NCBI GenBank assembly: GCA_041398565.1 | Contig: JAWKUN010000004.1 | Location: 806,001 to 870,000 of the forward strand | Length of the DNA: 64,000 bases | Reading direction: 5' to 3' | Origin: DATGPD01 sp041398565 | Lineage (GTDB): Bacteria > Planctomycetota > UBA1135 > UBA2386 | In this document: positions 34,809 through 43,715 of the stretch, in pieces | Layout of the letters: each line of letters begins with the position of its first letter | Position numbering within the stretch: the first letter of the stretch is position 1 | Made by a program: the position numbers and the translations under genes | Notes under the pieces: generated by a model | The model's database searches: none | Seen by the model: the letters and a program-made list of their open reading frames with translations, nothing else | What the model was told of the DNA's origin: nothing

Positions 34809-34969
34809 GCACGCTCGCCTTTCGAGGAGATGGCTGCGCGACCTCGTCGCAGGGTGCTGCTGTCGATCGCGTGCGCGATCGACGAGCCCTTCCGGGCTCA
34901 GGCCGAGGCACGCGACGACCCTCGACCCTGGGAGTCCGCGTCTCGGGATTCATCCGCGGCGGAACCGCG

Positions 34970-35097
34970 CCTGTTCGCCCAGCTTGGCACGTCCGAATTT
35001 CCACAGGTCGCCCAACCTGCTGGGCGATTCGGCCGCACCAACCTGAACGAACATTCACGCCTCGGCCGCGGCGCCTCCCGCGACGCGGACTCCTAGG
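34970..35097 (+). repeat. Inverted two-copy repeat R2, copy 1
   Basis: About 127 bases, shared in opposite orientation with 47350-47476. Shared blocks include CCCAACCTGCTGG, CGGCCGCACC, GAACGAACATTCACG and CTCGGCCGCGGCGCCT. It overlaps the stop codon of the sigma factor (35093-35095). It also contains a TCGCCCA/TGGGCGA stem flanked by CCGAA/TTCGG. Confidence 0.75.
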
Positions 35098-35707
35098 CCG
35101 GACGGTCGTCGCCCAGGCGCAGCGCCAGTACCGCGCGGGCGCGCGCCAGCAGCGAGTGGATCGCGCTCGGCGACCGGCCGAGCTCGCGTGCCACCTCGTC
35201 GACGGCGCGGCCGTCGAGCACGACCGCTTGCACCACAGCGCGCTGGACGGGATTCAACCGGTCCATCGCGCCTGCGTAGCGAGTCAAGAACTCGTTGTGA
35301 CGCGCCGGTGCCGAGGGCGAATCGACCGGCAGCGGACGCGCCTCGAGCAGCTGCCTCAGGCCCGAAGGGCGGCTGGGAGCGCTGCGCTTGTCGGTCCGCA
35401 GGCTGCGGTGGCGGTGGCGTGCACAGTTGACGATGATCTGACCGACCCACCGGGCGAACTCGGCCACGGTCTCGCCGCGGAACGACGGCGCGCAGCGAAC
35501 GACCTCGAGGTAGGCGTCCTGCAGGAGGTCCGAGGGACGCGCGTCGGCCCGCAGGCGCTTGCCCAGGCTGCGCTGCACCGTCCGGTGCGCGCCGGTTTCG
35601 ATGCGCTTCAGCAGCGCGTCGAGAGCCTCGCCGTCGCCCTGCCGCATGCGCTCGATGAGCTGCCGGTCGAGCGCCGTATCGCCACCATCGCCTGTCATGC
35701 AAGACAC
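35093..35707 (-). CDS. ECF-type RNA polymerase sigma factor
   Basis: A 204-residue sigma-70 family factor of the extracytoplasmic type. Region 2 is at about residues 14-100 with SLGKRLRADARPSDLLQDAY (the DLLQD helix contacts the -10 element and core). Region 4 at about 145-200 carries a helix-turn-helix with DGRAVDEVARELGRSPSAIH. It directs RNA polymerase to specific promoters. It is divergent from the large kinase gene at 35871, 163 bases apart, a pairing common in planctomycetes. An in-frame ATG three codons later is a possible start. Its stop codon lies inside repeat R2. Confidence 0.9.
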   Translation of the reverse strand: MSCMTGDGGDTALDRQLIERMRQGDGEALDALLKRIETGAHRTVQRSLGKRLRADARPSDLLQDAYLEVVRCAPSFRGETVAEFARWVGQIIVNCARHRHRSLRTDKRSAPSRPSGLRQLLEARPLPVDSPSAPARHNEFLTRYAGAMDRLNPVQRAVVQAVVLDGRAVDEVARELGRSPSAIHSLLARARAVLALRLGDDRPA

Positions 35708-35870
35708 AGGCTACCATCGACACGGCGACACGCCACGCGCCCCTGCCGCCGGGTCTCCAGTCGATCCGGCCGCCGCACCAGTGAAGCGAGCGCGCGGACA
35801 AGGTGGCCCGGCAGCCCGATGACCGGCCGCGCGCCCTACCCTTTCACGCTGACCTCGCCCTCGACTGCCG

Positions 35871-38800
35871 ATGGCTGACGACTCCCAAGCGACATCTCGC
35901 CTGCAAGACCTGCTCGCCACGTGCTACGAGGAGATCGCTGCCGGACGCGAACCCGACCTCGACCGCATCTGCCGCGAGGCCCCGGACCTGCGGCCGCACC
36001 TGCAGCACCTGCTCGCGGTGGAGCGAGCCCACGCCGAAGCCGCGCAGCAGGCGTGGGCACCGGCGCCGCCCACCGCCGCGCTGGTCGGAAAGCAGCTCGG
36101 CGACTTCCGCCTGGTCGAGGCCCTGGGATCCGGCGGCATGGGACACGTCTACGTGGCGATCCAGGAGTCGCTCGGGCGCGAAGTCGCCGTCAAGGTGATC
36201 GCCGAGCAAGGCCGGCTCGATCCCACCTCGCTCCTGCGCTTTCGCCGCGAGGCGGAGATCACCGCCGCGTTGGACCACCCCAACATCGTGCCGGTGTACG
36301 CGACCGGCGACAGCGACGGCTTGGTCTACCTGGCGATGAAGCTGCTGCACGGCAAGAGCGCCGCGGAGCTGGCTCCGCTGCCGGCCAAGGAGGTGGCCCG
36401 CATCGGCGCCGCCGTGGCCGAGGCGCTGGACGCCGCCCACCGCCTCGGGGTCGTCCATCGCGACGTCAAGCCCGCGAACATCGTCGTCGAGGACCAGACG
36501 CCGTACGTCCTGGACTTCGGCCTGGCGCTGGCCGAGTGGTCGGAGACGATCACCCACCCGGGTGCCGCGCCGGGGACGTTGCCCTACATGGCGCCGGAGC
36601 TGCTGCGTGGCAACGGACGCGAAAGCGATCCGCGCGTCGACGTTTACGGTCTCGGCGCGACGCTCTACGAGCTGGTCTCCGGTCGGCCTCCGTTCGACGC
36701 GGGCACGCCGGCATCGACCGTCCGCCGGATCCTGCAGGAGGAACCGCTTCCGCTGCGCGCAGTCGACCGCGACCTCGCGGTCATCATCGCCCGGGCCATG
36801 GACAAGGATCCGCACCGGCGCTTCCCGACGGCGCGCGACATGGCCGACGACCTGCAACGCTACCGCGAGGGTCGCCCGATCACGTCGCGGCCGTCGGGCT
36901 TGTGGCGACGCACCTGGAAGCTGGTGCGACGCCGCCCCGCCGTCGCCGTCGGCTTGGCCCTGTCGTCCCTCGCCGCGATGGTCGTGGCCGCCCAGCTGGT
37001 CGCGCGCACCCGCGAGCGAGGACGCGCCTGGCGACAGGGCGAGGCACTCGTGCGGAGTGCGGTCGAGGAACGTCGTTTCGGCACCGCCGAAGCCCGCCTG
37101 GCCCAGCTCGCCGGGATCTTCGCGGACACGCCGGAGCTCGTGGCCTTGAAGCGCGAGGTCAAAGCGGTCGCCGCACTCGAGTCGGTGATCGTCCAGATCG
37201 GACCGGGAGGCGGCCGCAGCAATGCCCTCGAGACGATGGAGCGGCTGGCGCGCCTGCCCGCCGTGGCCGGGACCCCCAGCCTCTTCTTCGTGTGGGCCTA
37301 CGCGGCCGCCGCCTCGGGACGCCCCGAGCTGGCGCGCGAACAGCTGGACCGGCTGGGGCCAGGGTCCTTCCCGCGTGCCTGTGCTTGCCTGCGCGCCGTC
37401 CTCGACGGCGGTGATCTCGACGCCGTGCGGACAGCGACGCCGGTCCGTGCGGAAGTATCGCCACGCGAACGCGCCGACGACCACTTCTTCACCTCGCGTG
37501 TCCTGCGGCTGGCCGGCCGCTCGAGCACGGCAGCCATGTTCGAGCTCCTCGCCGCCGAGGATCTCGACCTGTCGAATCCACGCGTGCGCTTCGATCGCGC
37601 CGATCTCCTGTCGGAGCAGGGCGACTACCGCCTGGCCTACGAGATCTGCCGCGGCATCGAGGACTCACGTCCGTTCGACGGCGGCATCCTCCAAGCCCTC
37701 CTCGCCAACCACGCGATGAACATCGCCTACGGCGCGATGCCCGGCGTCAGCGACGCCGACCGAGCGGCGCAGGCCGAGCGCTGGCTGCAGAGGTCGGAGC
37801 GGCACCTGGCCGACGGTCGGGGCGCACTCGGCGGCCGCCCCCCGTCGCGGCAGCTCGAGATGGCCGAGCTGCGCATGCACGTGTACCGCGGCCGGAGCTT
37901 CGAGTTCTGGTCGCGTTGGCACGCGTTGGAAGCGACCGCAGCGCACGACCCCGGCTTCCTGCGACTCGGGCTGCTGGCTGCCAGCGAGATGTCGGATCTC
38001 GACGAGATGCGGCGGATCCTGACTCTGCTCGACCGGGTCGACACGCTGCCGCAGTCCCGCTGCCTCAACCGCATCGACTTGCTCAAGGCGGAGTTCCGGG
38101 CCTGGCGAGGGTCGGCGACGCGAGACCCCGAAACCATCCGTCCGACAATGGCTGCCATCGACAGCTTGTTGGCGGACGTCCGACGTGACGCCCCCGACCT
38201 GGAACAGACCGTCCTCAGCATGCTCGCCCACGGCTGGATGGAGCTGGGTGAGTTCGACAAGGCGCTCGATGCCGCCGACCGCGCGTCGGTGGTCGGCAAC
38301 GACCACGCCACGCTCGGCATCTACGCCGGCATCGTCGCCATGCTGGCGCGCCACCGCTTCCTGGGGGAACCGACGCCCATCTCGAGTCCGCCTCTGGAAG
38401 AGCTGCTGCCCGTCGCGTGGGATCGACATCGTCGGGCCGCCCGGCTGACGGCCGCCCGGCCAGAGTACCGGCCGCGCGACGAGCTCGCCGCCTTCTGGCT
38501 CGCGCTGGCACGCGACGACCTGCAGCCCGCGCTGACCGCGGCAGCATGGTTGGGCGCAAACCCTGACGCCCGCCAGCCGGCGCAGGCGGTGTACACCTTC
38601 ACCAACGCGAACGGGGTGCCGAGCTACACCTACGTCCTGCCGGCCGATACCAGCGCGGCGCAGCGGGCGCGCGGGCGGCGCCTGCTGCTCGACTCGTTGA
38701 CGTGGCACGAGCGGCGGGCCGCCGCCGACGCGGCGCACGGGCACGACCTGCAACGCATCGCCCGCGCCTGGCTCGCGGCGCCCGAACTCGCGCCGGTCCG

Positions 38801-38891
38801 CGACGACGACGCGCTGGCCGCCCTCGAGCCCAGCGAAAACGACGCGTGGCGCGAGCTGTGGTCGCGCGTGCGCGCGGCGGCCGAGGGTTGA
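35871..38891 (+). CDS. Transmembrane Ser/Thr protein kinase with long C-terminal sensor region
   Basis: A 1006-residue protein. After an ~75-residue N-terminal helical region comes a Hanks-type kinase domain (about 78-335): Gly loop LGSGGMGHVY, Lys108 in VAVKVI, HRDVKPAN at 196-203 and DFG at 215-217. One transmembrane helix lies at about 357-377. The ~620-residue C-terminal half is helical and probably TPR-like (LARLPAVAGTP, ARLGLLAA patterns) and would face the other side of the membrane. It could phosphorylate Ser/Thr targets in response to envelope signals. It is adjacent to and divergent from an ECF sigma factor. Confidence 0.9.
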   Translation: MADDSQATSRLQDLLATCYEEIAAGREPDLDRICREAPDLRPHLQHLLAVERAHAEAAQQAWAPAPPTAALVGKQLGDFRLVEALGSGGMGHVYVAIQESLGREVAVKVIAEQGRLDPTSLLRFRREAEITAALDHPNIVPVYATGDSDGLVYLAMKLLHGKSAAELAPLPAKEVARIGAAVAEALDAAHRLGVVHRDVKPANIVVEDQTPYVLDFGLALAEWSETITHPGAAPGTLPYMAPELLRGNGRESDPRVDVYGLGATLYELVSGRPPFDAGTPASTVRRILQEEPLPLRAVDRDLAVIIARAMDKDPHRRFPTARDMADDLQRYREGRPITSRPSGLWRRTWKLVRRRPAVAVGLALSSLAAMVVAAQLVARTRERGRAWRQGEALVRSAVEERRFGTAEARLAQLAGIFADTPELVALKREVKAVAALESVIVQIGPGGGRSNALETMERLARLPAVAGTPSLFFVWAYAAAASGRPELAREQLDRLGPGSFPRACACLRAVLDGGDLDAVRTATPVRAEVSPRERADDHFFTSRVLRLAGRSSTAAMFELLAAEDLDLSNPRVRFDRADLLSEQGDYRLAYEICRGIEDSRPFDGGILQALLANHAMNIAYGAMPGVSDADRAAQAERWLQRSERHLADGRGALGGRPPSRQLEMAELRMHVYRGRSFEFWSRWHALEATAAHDPGFLRLGLLAASEMSDLDEMRRILTLLDRVDTLPQSRCLNRIDLLKAEFRAWRGSATRDPETIRPTMAAIDSLLADVRRDAPDLEQTVLSMLAHGWMELGEFDKALDAADRASVVGNDHATLGIYAGIVAMLARHRFLGEPTPISSPPLEELLPVAWDRHRRAARLTAARPEYRPRDELAAFWLALARDDLQPALTAAAWLGANPDARQPAQAVYTFTNANGVPSYTYVLPADTSAAQRARGRRLLLDSLTWHERRAAADAAHGHDLQRIARAWLAAPELAPVRDDDALAALEPSENDAWRELWSRVRAAAEG

Positions 38892-38915
38892 GCGCCCTAC
38901 AGCCCCTCGGCCCAC

Positions 38916-39968
38916 TCAGCCCACCGGCTCCTCGACCTCGACTTCCTTCCACTTCGGCTGCCAGGCCAGACCGAGGTTCAGGATGCGCTGGATCAACTCG
39001 CTGTAGTCGATGCCGGCCGCCGCCGCCGACGCGGCGAAGTCCTCGTCGCGCGCGAGGTCGGGCGTGCCGTTCGCCTCGATCACCCACACGGTACCGTCGG
39101 GTCCGAGACGCAGATCGATGCGCGCGTACGCGGACAGCTCCAGCGCCCGGTACACGTGGCGTGCGACGCGCGAGATGCGGCGCTGCGTCGCCGGATCGAG
39201 ATCGAGCGCGGGGCCGGTGCGTATGCCGCGCTCGTCCTGATAGGCCTTGCTCCACTTGACGCGCTCGGTGGCGATGCGCGGTGCGCCGTCGGGCCAGCGG
39301 TTGAAGGTCATCTCCCACACCGGCAGGGTGCGCAACCGCTCGCTGCCCAGGACCCCGACGTACAGCTCGCGTCCCTCGACGTACTCCTCGGCGATGGCGT
39401 CGGTGCCGATGCGCTCGTGCATGAATCGCACGCGCTCCTCCAGCTTCGCCTCGCTGTAGACCACCGAAGCCTGCGAGATACCCAGCGACGCGTCCTCGAA
39501 GCTGGACTTGACGATGAGCGGGAACTGCGGGCGCCGATGGCGCCGCACGCGTTCGCCGCGCGGATAGAAGGTGCAGCGTGGCGTCGGGATACGGTGGTAG
39601 GTGAGGATCTTCTTGGTGAGCAGCTTGTCGTGTGCCAAGCCGAGCCCGCGCGGGTTGCACCCGGTGTACGGCTGGCGCATCAGCTCGACGAACGAGATGA
39701 CCGCCTGCGCGTACATGGTCACCCCGTGGAACTCTTCGAGCACGTTGAAGGTGATGTCGGGGGCGAAGTCGGCCAGCGCGTCGCGGATCACGCCGAGGTC
39801 GTCACGTACCCCCAGCGCCCGCACCTCGTGCCCGAGCCGGCCCAGCGTCGACAGCACGTCGTGCTCCGTGCGCCAAGGGTAGATCCGGCTGCGATGGTCG
39901 GCAGGCAGGGCCGTCGGCGGCACGAGGTCTTCGTGCATCAACACCAGGACACGCAGTCGCCGCCTCAT
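38916..39968 (-). CDS. ATP-grasp ligase, D-Ala-D-Ala ligase-like
   Basis: A 350-residue ATP-grasp protein. The start at 39968 (MRRRLRVLVLMHED) places an N-terminal pre-ATP-grasp domain at about 5-125 with FNVLEEFHGVT. The ATP-grasp core has YTGCNPRGLGLAHDKLLTK, IVKSSFEDASLGIS and IAEEYVEGRELYVGVLG. The C-terminal metal site reads ARIDLRLGPDGTVWVIEANG (Asp, Glu, Asn ligands), then TPDL. It probably joins an amino or carboxyl substrate with ATP in the D-Ala-D-Ala ligase manner, but it lacks clear Ddl hallmarks and could act on another dipeptide or on a peptide. It follows the metallopeptidase gene, in an apparent two-gene unit. Confidence 0.85.
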   Translation of the reverse strand: MRRRLRVLVLMHEDLVPPTALPADHRSRIYPWRTEHDVLSTLGRLGHEVRALGVRDDLGVIRDALADFAPDITFNVLEEFHGVTMYAQAVISFVELMRQPYTGCNPRGLGLAHDKLLTKKILTYHRIPTPRCTFYPRGERVRRHRRPQFPLIVKSSFEDASLGISQASVVYSEAKLEERVRFMHERIGTDAIAEEYVEGRELYVGVLGSERLRTLPVWEMTFNRWPDGAPRIATERVKWSKAYQDERGIRTGPALDLDPATQRRISRVARHVYRALELSAYARIDLRLGPDGTVWVIEANGTPDLARDEDFAASAAAAGIDYSELIQRILNLGLAWQPKWKEVEVEEPVG

Positions 39969-40060
39969 ACGAACTCCGGGTTTGTCGGCATTCGGCGGGC
40001 GTCGACCCAAGCGCTGGCATCACCTCTCGCCACACCTGGTTCCGTGCTGCGCACCGAATC

Positions 40061-41119
40061 TCATCGCAGCAATCGGTGGTAGCCGCTGTGCACGTAGTTC
40101 CGCGTCTGCACCATCAGCAGAATCGCCGCATCGAGCGTCGCGTCGCGCGGGTTGTCGTCGAGGACGAGTTCGAGCTCGCGGGCGCGGCCCACTACGTCGC
40201 GGAGCACACGGTCGACGGTGTACTGGAATTCGCCAGTCCAACGCGCGACCGCGCGGCGGATACGCGGCCCCACCGAGCGCAAGAACCTGTCAGCCGCCAT
40301 GCGCCCGTCGCGCGGTCCGTCGCGTTTGGCAAACAGGCGGCGCAGGTCGCGGTCGAACGCCTTCGAGCGATCCCGGAGATAGCGCGCGCGCTTCTGCGCG
40401 TAGTACTCGCCCAGAGTGAGACGCAGACCACCGACTTCCTCGGCGCGCGCGCGCTTCTTGCTGCGCACCCGCAGGCTCGGCAGCTCGGCCATCAACCAGT
40501 CGACGTACTCGAGCTTTGCCAGCGCCGGCCACCCGGCGTAGCGACGTCGCCAACCCGAGCGCGGAGTCAGCCACACCGCAAAGGTCTCGGCGAAGTCCTC
40601 CGCCGGGTGGCTCTGCGCATACCACTGGTCGAGATGCTTGACGTAGCTCCGGCTGTACGGCCGTGGCCGGTACGACCAGCGGTACGGCTGCGAGTAGCGC
40701 CCGAAGGTCGACCGCCAGTCGTCGCGGTCGTGCAGAAGGTAGGCATGGTCGATGGCGTGACCCGCCTCGTGGCGCAGGAGCTGCATGCAGCCTAGGGCGG
40801 TGCCACCCTCCACCTCGCCCATCTGCGCCGCCTCCAGGCGCGCCAGACGCGGGTGCGCCACGAAGAAGGGCACCGCGATGCCCGGGACGTCGTCGGGCGA
40901 GAACCAGTCGGTGGCGATCCACACGTCGGGACGCAGCGTGATGCCCTTGCCGCGCAGCTCCTGCATCAGCCGACGCACCCTCGGAGCCACCGCCGACCCC
41001 GCCAGCGTGAGGCGGAGGTCGCACAACCGCCATTCCAGGAGGTCTTCGTCGGCGAGCCCGACCCAGCGCGGACGGCGGGCGCGGGGGCGCGCCTTCGGTC
41101 GGGAACGGGGCTTGGGCAT
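40061..41119 (-). CDS. Putative zinc-dependent metallopeptidase
   Basis: A 352-residue protein. HEAGH (117-121) in LLRHEAGHAIDHAY is a gluzincin-type zinc site, with a probable third ligand in HPAEDFAETFAVWL about 55 residues later. N-terminal basic, Pro/Arg-rich segment (MPKPRSRPKARPRARRPR) without signal peptide; the protein is Arg/Trp/Tyr-rich overall. It resembles the putative zinc-binding metallopeptidases that accompany ATP-grasp ligases in several bacteria. The pair may make and process a peptide, but no substrate is suggested by the sequence. An R1 repeat sits 57 bases upstream. Confidence 0.78.
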   Translation of the reverse strand: MPKPRSRPKARPRARRPRWVGLADEDLLEWRLCDLRLTLAGSAVAPRVRRLMQELRGKGITLRPDVWIATDWFSPDDVPGIAVPFFVAHPRLARLEAAQMGEVEGGTALGCMQLLRHEAGHAIDHAYLLHDRDDWRSTFGRYSQPYRWSYRPRPYSRSYVKHLDQWYAQSHPAEDFAETFAVWLTPRSGWRRRYAGWPALAKLEYVDWLMAELPSLRVRSKKRARAEEVGGLRLTLGEYYAQKRARYLRDRSKAFDRDLRRLFAKRDGPRDGRMAADRFLRSVGPRIRRAVARWTGEFQYTVDRVLRDVVGRARELELVLDDNPRDATLDAAILLMVQTRNYVHSGYHRLLR

Positions 41120-41175
41120 GGTCCCGTTTCTAGCCCGGACGTTTCCCGAACGTGCACCGCGGGCCTCGAAATCGC

Positions 41176-41254
41176 GATGGGCGGCGACCTTGGTCGCCGC
41201 CCATCGCTCCAGCGTTGCAGCGGATGGAGCCAAGGCTCCACCGCTGAACGCTGG
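41176..41254 (+). repeat. Dispersed double-hairpin repeat R1, copy B (most symmetrical)
   Basis: GATGGGCGGCGACC and GGTCGCCGCCCATC form a perfect 14-bp stem with a 2-base loop. The second hairpin, CCAGCGTTGCAGCGGATGG...CGCTGAACGCTGG, has about 21 base pairs with two single-base bulges. It lies 57 bases upstream of the metallopeptidase start codon, between two minus-strand genes. Confidence 0.9.
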
Positions 41255-41269
41255 TCGGGCGGACGACAC

Positions 41270-41312
41270 AGGCAGCGTTGCAGTGCGTGGAGCCGGCTCC
41301 ACTGATGGACGG
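41270..41312 (+). repeat. R1 repeat, decayed copy B'
   Basis: A degenerate second unit directly after copy B. It keeps CAGCGTTGCAGTGCGTGGAG and CCGGCTCCACTGA and has lost the first hairpin. It lies in the space after the metallopeptidase start and before the esterase stop codon. Confidence 0.55.
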
Positions 41313-41333
41313 CGGACGGGCCGCGGTCCACGC

Positions 41334-43601
41334 CTACTCGATGCGTCGCGTGGCCAGACCCGAGAAGCCGAGGGTCGCCGTCGACAGCGCGAGCGTCACG
41401 GCCTGCAAGTGCACCACGGCGCCGGTCAGCTCAGGCACGTCGGGGATCGGAGCGTCGACCACGGCGCTGCCGTCGGCGTCGAGGCCGCCGGCGGCGAGCA
41501 CCGCCGCAGCGGTCGGATCGAGCTGCAGAGCCCCACCACCGAAGGGCAGGTAGGCGCGCGCCGCCGACAGCCACAGCGCGAACGCATCGCCGACGCCGCC
41601 CGCGGCGAGGGTGGCGGTGAGGCGGCCGCCGCGGGCCATCGGCGCGACCGCCGCGGCGACCGACGGGCTCGGCAGCGGCGCATCGTCGTCGACGAGCAAG
41701 AGCTCGTCTGCGGCCTGCCCGGCCGACTGCCAGCCGGCGCTCGACCCGACGCGCAGCTCGATGGTCTCGAGGCCCTCGGCGAGTGCGTCCTGCCGGCCCT
41801 GGACCACGACCCGCACCCAGGCTGCGCCCGCCGGGATCGTCACCGGCGACGGCGCCGACACCACGTAGTCGGCGCCGACCTGCGCGCTACCGGTGAGAAC
41901 GAAGGGCACCGACAAGGCATGCGTCGTCGGCCCGGTGCGGGAGATGGAGAACACGCCGTCTTGGGCTCCATCCTCCGACGCGGTGACGTCGGCGAGCGCC
42001 ACCGACACGATCGGCAGGTTGGCGGCGCGGTCGCCGTCCTCGATCACCACTCCTGCCGTGGTGCTGCCCCCGAGCGTGTAGGTCGCGCCGGCCACCAGGC
42101 TCACCGTCAGGTACTCGCCCTTCTCCACCTGGCCGTCCGGCAGCGCCAGCACCGGCACCTGCGCGCTGGTCGCCAGAGCCGGGATCAGCACGCTGCCGCT
42201 CAACGCGGCCACGTCGAGACCGTTGAGGGCGGTTCCCGACACCCGATATCCCACCCGCAACGCCGCCGATGCGTCGCCGCTGCGCGTGAACTGCAGCAAG
42301 CCGCTGTCGCCGCCCGACTCGGCGGCGTGCGCGTCCACGGCCGTCACCTCCACCACCGGCAAAGCAGCGCCAGCCTCGTCGTCGGTCACCACCACTGTCG
42401 CCGCGTCCTGAGCGGCATCGATCCGATAGGCGGGCGACGGGCACACGCGCAGCACGACGTCCTCGTCGCCCTCGACGAGGTCGTCTTGCAGCGGACGCAC
42501 CGGCAGGTCGACCGCCGCTGCGCCGGCCGGAACCAGCGCCAGCAGTGGCAGAGGTGCCACGTCGACGCCGGTCCGTGCCGAACCATCGGCACGCAGCTCG
42601 ACCAACAGCGGTTGTGCGACCGCACCGGTGCGTCGGATACGGAACAGGCCGGCGTCACCACCCTCGCTGGCCGTGCCGTCGACGGCGACGATGCTGACCG
42701 TCGTCGCCGGCAGGTCGCGCAGGCGCTGGTCGAACAGGTCGAACACCTGCTGGATCAACACCTGGAAGCCGGGGCCACCATGGCCCGCTCCGGGCACGGG
42801 CACGAACGCGGCGTCGATGCCGGCGCCGACGGTCGCCGCGCGCCAGAGGAGCTCGCTCTGATGGCACGGCACCGTCGTGTCGTCCGTCCCGTGCATGATC
42901 AGGAGCGGCGCGTCGTCGGCGGTGAGGAACACGATCGAGTTGGCGGTCGCGGCGCGGTCGGGGTTGGCCTGGATGGCACCGCCGACCAGCAGCGACTCCG
43001 GCGAGTTGGGAGCGTCGTGGTCGAAGGTCGGAAACTCGCGCATGCGCACGAACTCGGTGGGCCCGTACCAATCGCACACGGCCTGCACGCGGCTGGAGAA
43101 GCCCGGGTTGCCACCCGTCGTTCCTTCCAGGTCGACGACGGCGTTGCCGATGCGAGCGACGCCGACGCCGTGCATCGTGCCGAGGCACGCGACCAGGTGC
43201 CCACCCGCAGAACTGCCCCACGCGCCGAAGCGGTCGGGATCGAGGTCGTACGCGGCCGCGTGCGCCCGCAGCCAACGGATGGCGCCCTTGCAGTCGTGGA
43301 TCTGCGCCGGCCAGGCGGCGACGCCGGTCAGGCGGTAGTCGATGCCGACCACCGCGTAGCCGCGTGGACAGAGCTGGTTGGCCTGCGCCACCGCGTTGCG
43401 CGTGCCCGCAGACCAGCCGCCCCCGTGCACCCACACGACGGTCGGGTAGGGCGGCGCCGCGTTGAGTGGCAGGTAGATGTCGAGTCGGAGCTGCAGCGCC
43501 TGGTCGTACACCAGGTTCGGCACGACCCGGAAGGCCTGCGCGGTGAGGTCCACGCTCGTGAAGGCCAGAGTGAGCGCAACGGAGAGCCGGCGAAGGAGCA
43601 T
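41334..43601 (-). CDS. Secreted alpha/beta-hydrolase with Calx-beta repeats
   Basis: A 755-residue exported protein. The start at 43601 gives the signal peptide MLLRRLSVALTLAFTSVDLT (cleavage near TAQA). The N-terminal hydrolase (about 25-330) has oxyanion motif HGGGW (59-63) and GxSxG nucleophile Ser131 in WGSSAGG, with later candidates Asp (HGTDDTTV) and His (PGAGHGG), as in BD-FAE-like esterases. Then come about three Calx-beta repeats (about 345-690) with DAESGGDSGLLQFTR-like patterns, and a C-terminal beta module ending GLATRRIE. It probably cleaves ester bonds of extracellular polysaccharide or lipid. Confidence 0.85.
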   Translation of the reverse strand: MLLRRLSVALTLAFTSVDLTAQAFRVVPNLVYDQALQLRLDIYLPLNAAPPYPTVVWVHGGGWSAGTRNAVAQANQLCPRGYAVVGIDYRLTGVAAWPAQIHDCKGAIRWLRAHAAAYDLDPDRFGAWGSSAGGHLVACLGTMHGVGVARIGNAVVDLEGTTGGNPGFSSRVQAVCDWYGPTEFVRMREFPTFDHDAPNSPESLLVGGAIQANPDRAATANSIVFLTADDAPLLIMHGTDDTTVPCHQSELLWRAATVGAGIDAAFVPVPGAGHGGPGFQVLIQQVFDLFDQRLRDLPATTVSIVAVDGTASEGGDAGLFRIRRTGAVAQPLLVELRADGSARTGVDVAPLPLLALVPAGAAAVDLPVRPLQDDLVEGDEDVVLRVCPSPAYRIDAAQDAATVVVTDDEAGAALPVVEVTAVDAHAAESGGDSGLLQFTRSGDASAALRVGYRVSGTALNGLDVAALSGSVLIPALATSAQVPVLALPDGQVEKGEYLTVSLVAGATYTLGGSTTAGVVIEDGDRAANLPIVSVALADVTASEDGAQDGVFSISRTGPTTHALSVPFVLTGSAQVGADYVVSAPSPVTIPAGAAWVRVVVQGRQDALAEGLETIELRVGSSAGWQSAGQAADELLLVDDDAPLPSPSVAAAVAPMARGGRLTATLAAGGVGDAFALWLSAARAYLPFGGGALQLDPTAAAVLAAGGLDADGSAVVDAPIPDVPELTGAVVHLQAVTLALSTATLGFSGLATRRIE

Positions 43602-43715
43602 GCCGCCAGTGTGCCAGAGCAGGCGGCGCCGCCGACAGCAAGCAGTCCCAGGTTGGTAACGGCCAGCCGACGCGCGCGCTGTTTTCCGCAGCCCGGGCGT
43701 GTATCTCCTTCGCGC

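Larger units (their letters stand above)
29190..34818 (+). repeat. Tandem duplication of an FG-GAP gene with its upstream region
   Basis: Two direct repeats of about 2.8 kb: 29190-31975 and 32036-34818. Their genes have the same length from the same GTG, share long runs of identical bases and keep about 150 bases of upstream sequence. The offset is about 2845 bases. Similarity stops a few bases past the TGAGCACGCT at each 3' end. Confidence 0.9.

Noticed and set aside
34970..35060. R2 as a conserved small protein (GTG start, NVRSG...)
   Set aside because: The two peptides agree in part, but base changes occur at all codon positions, so the similarity is that of a DNA or RNA element.
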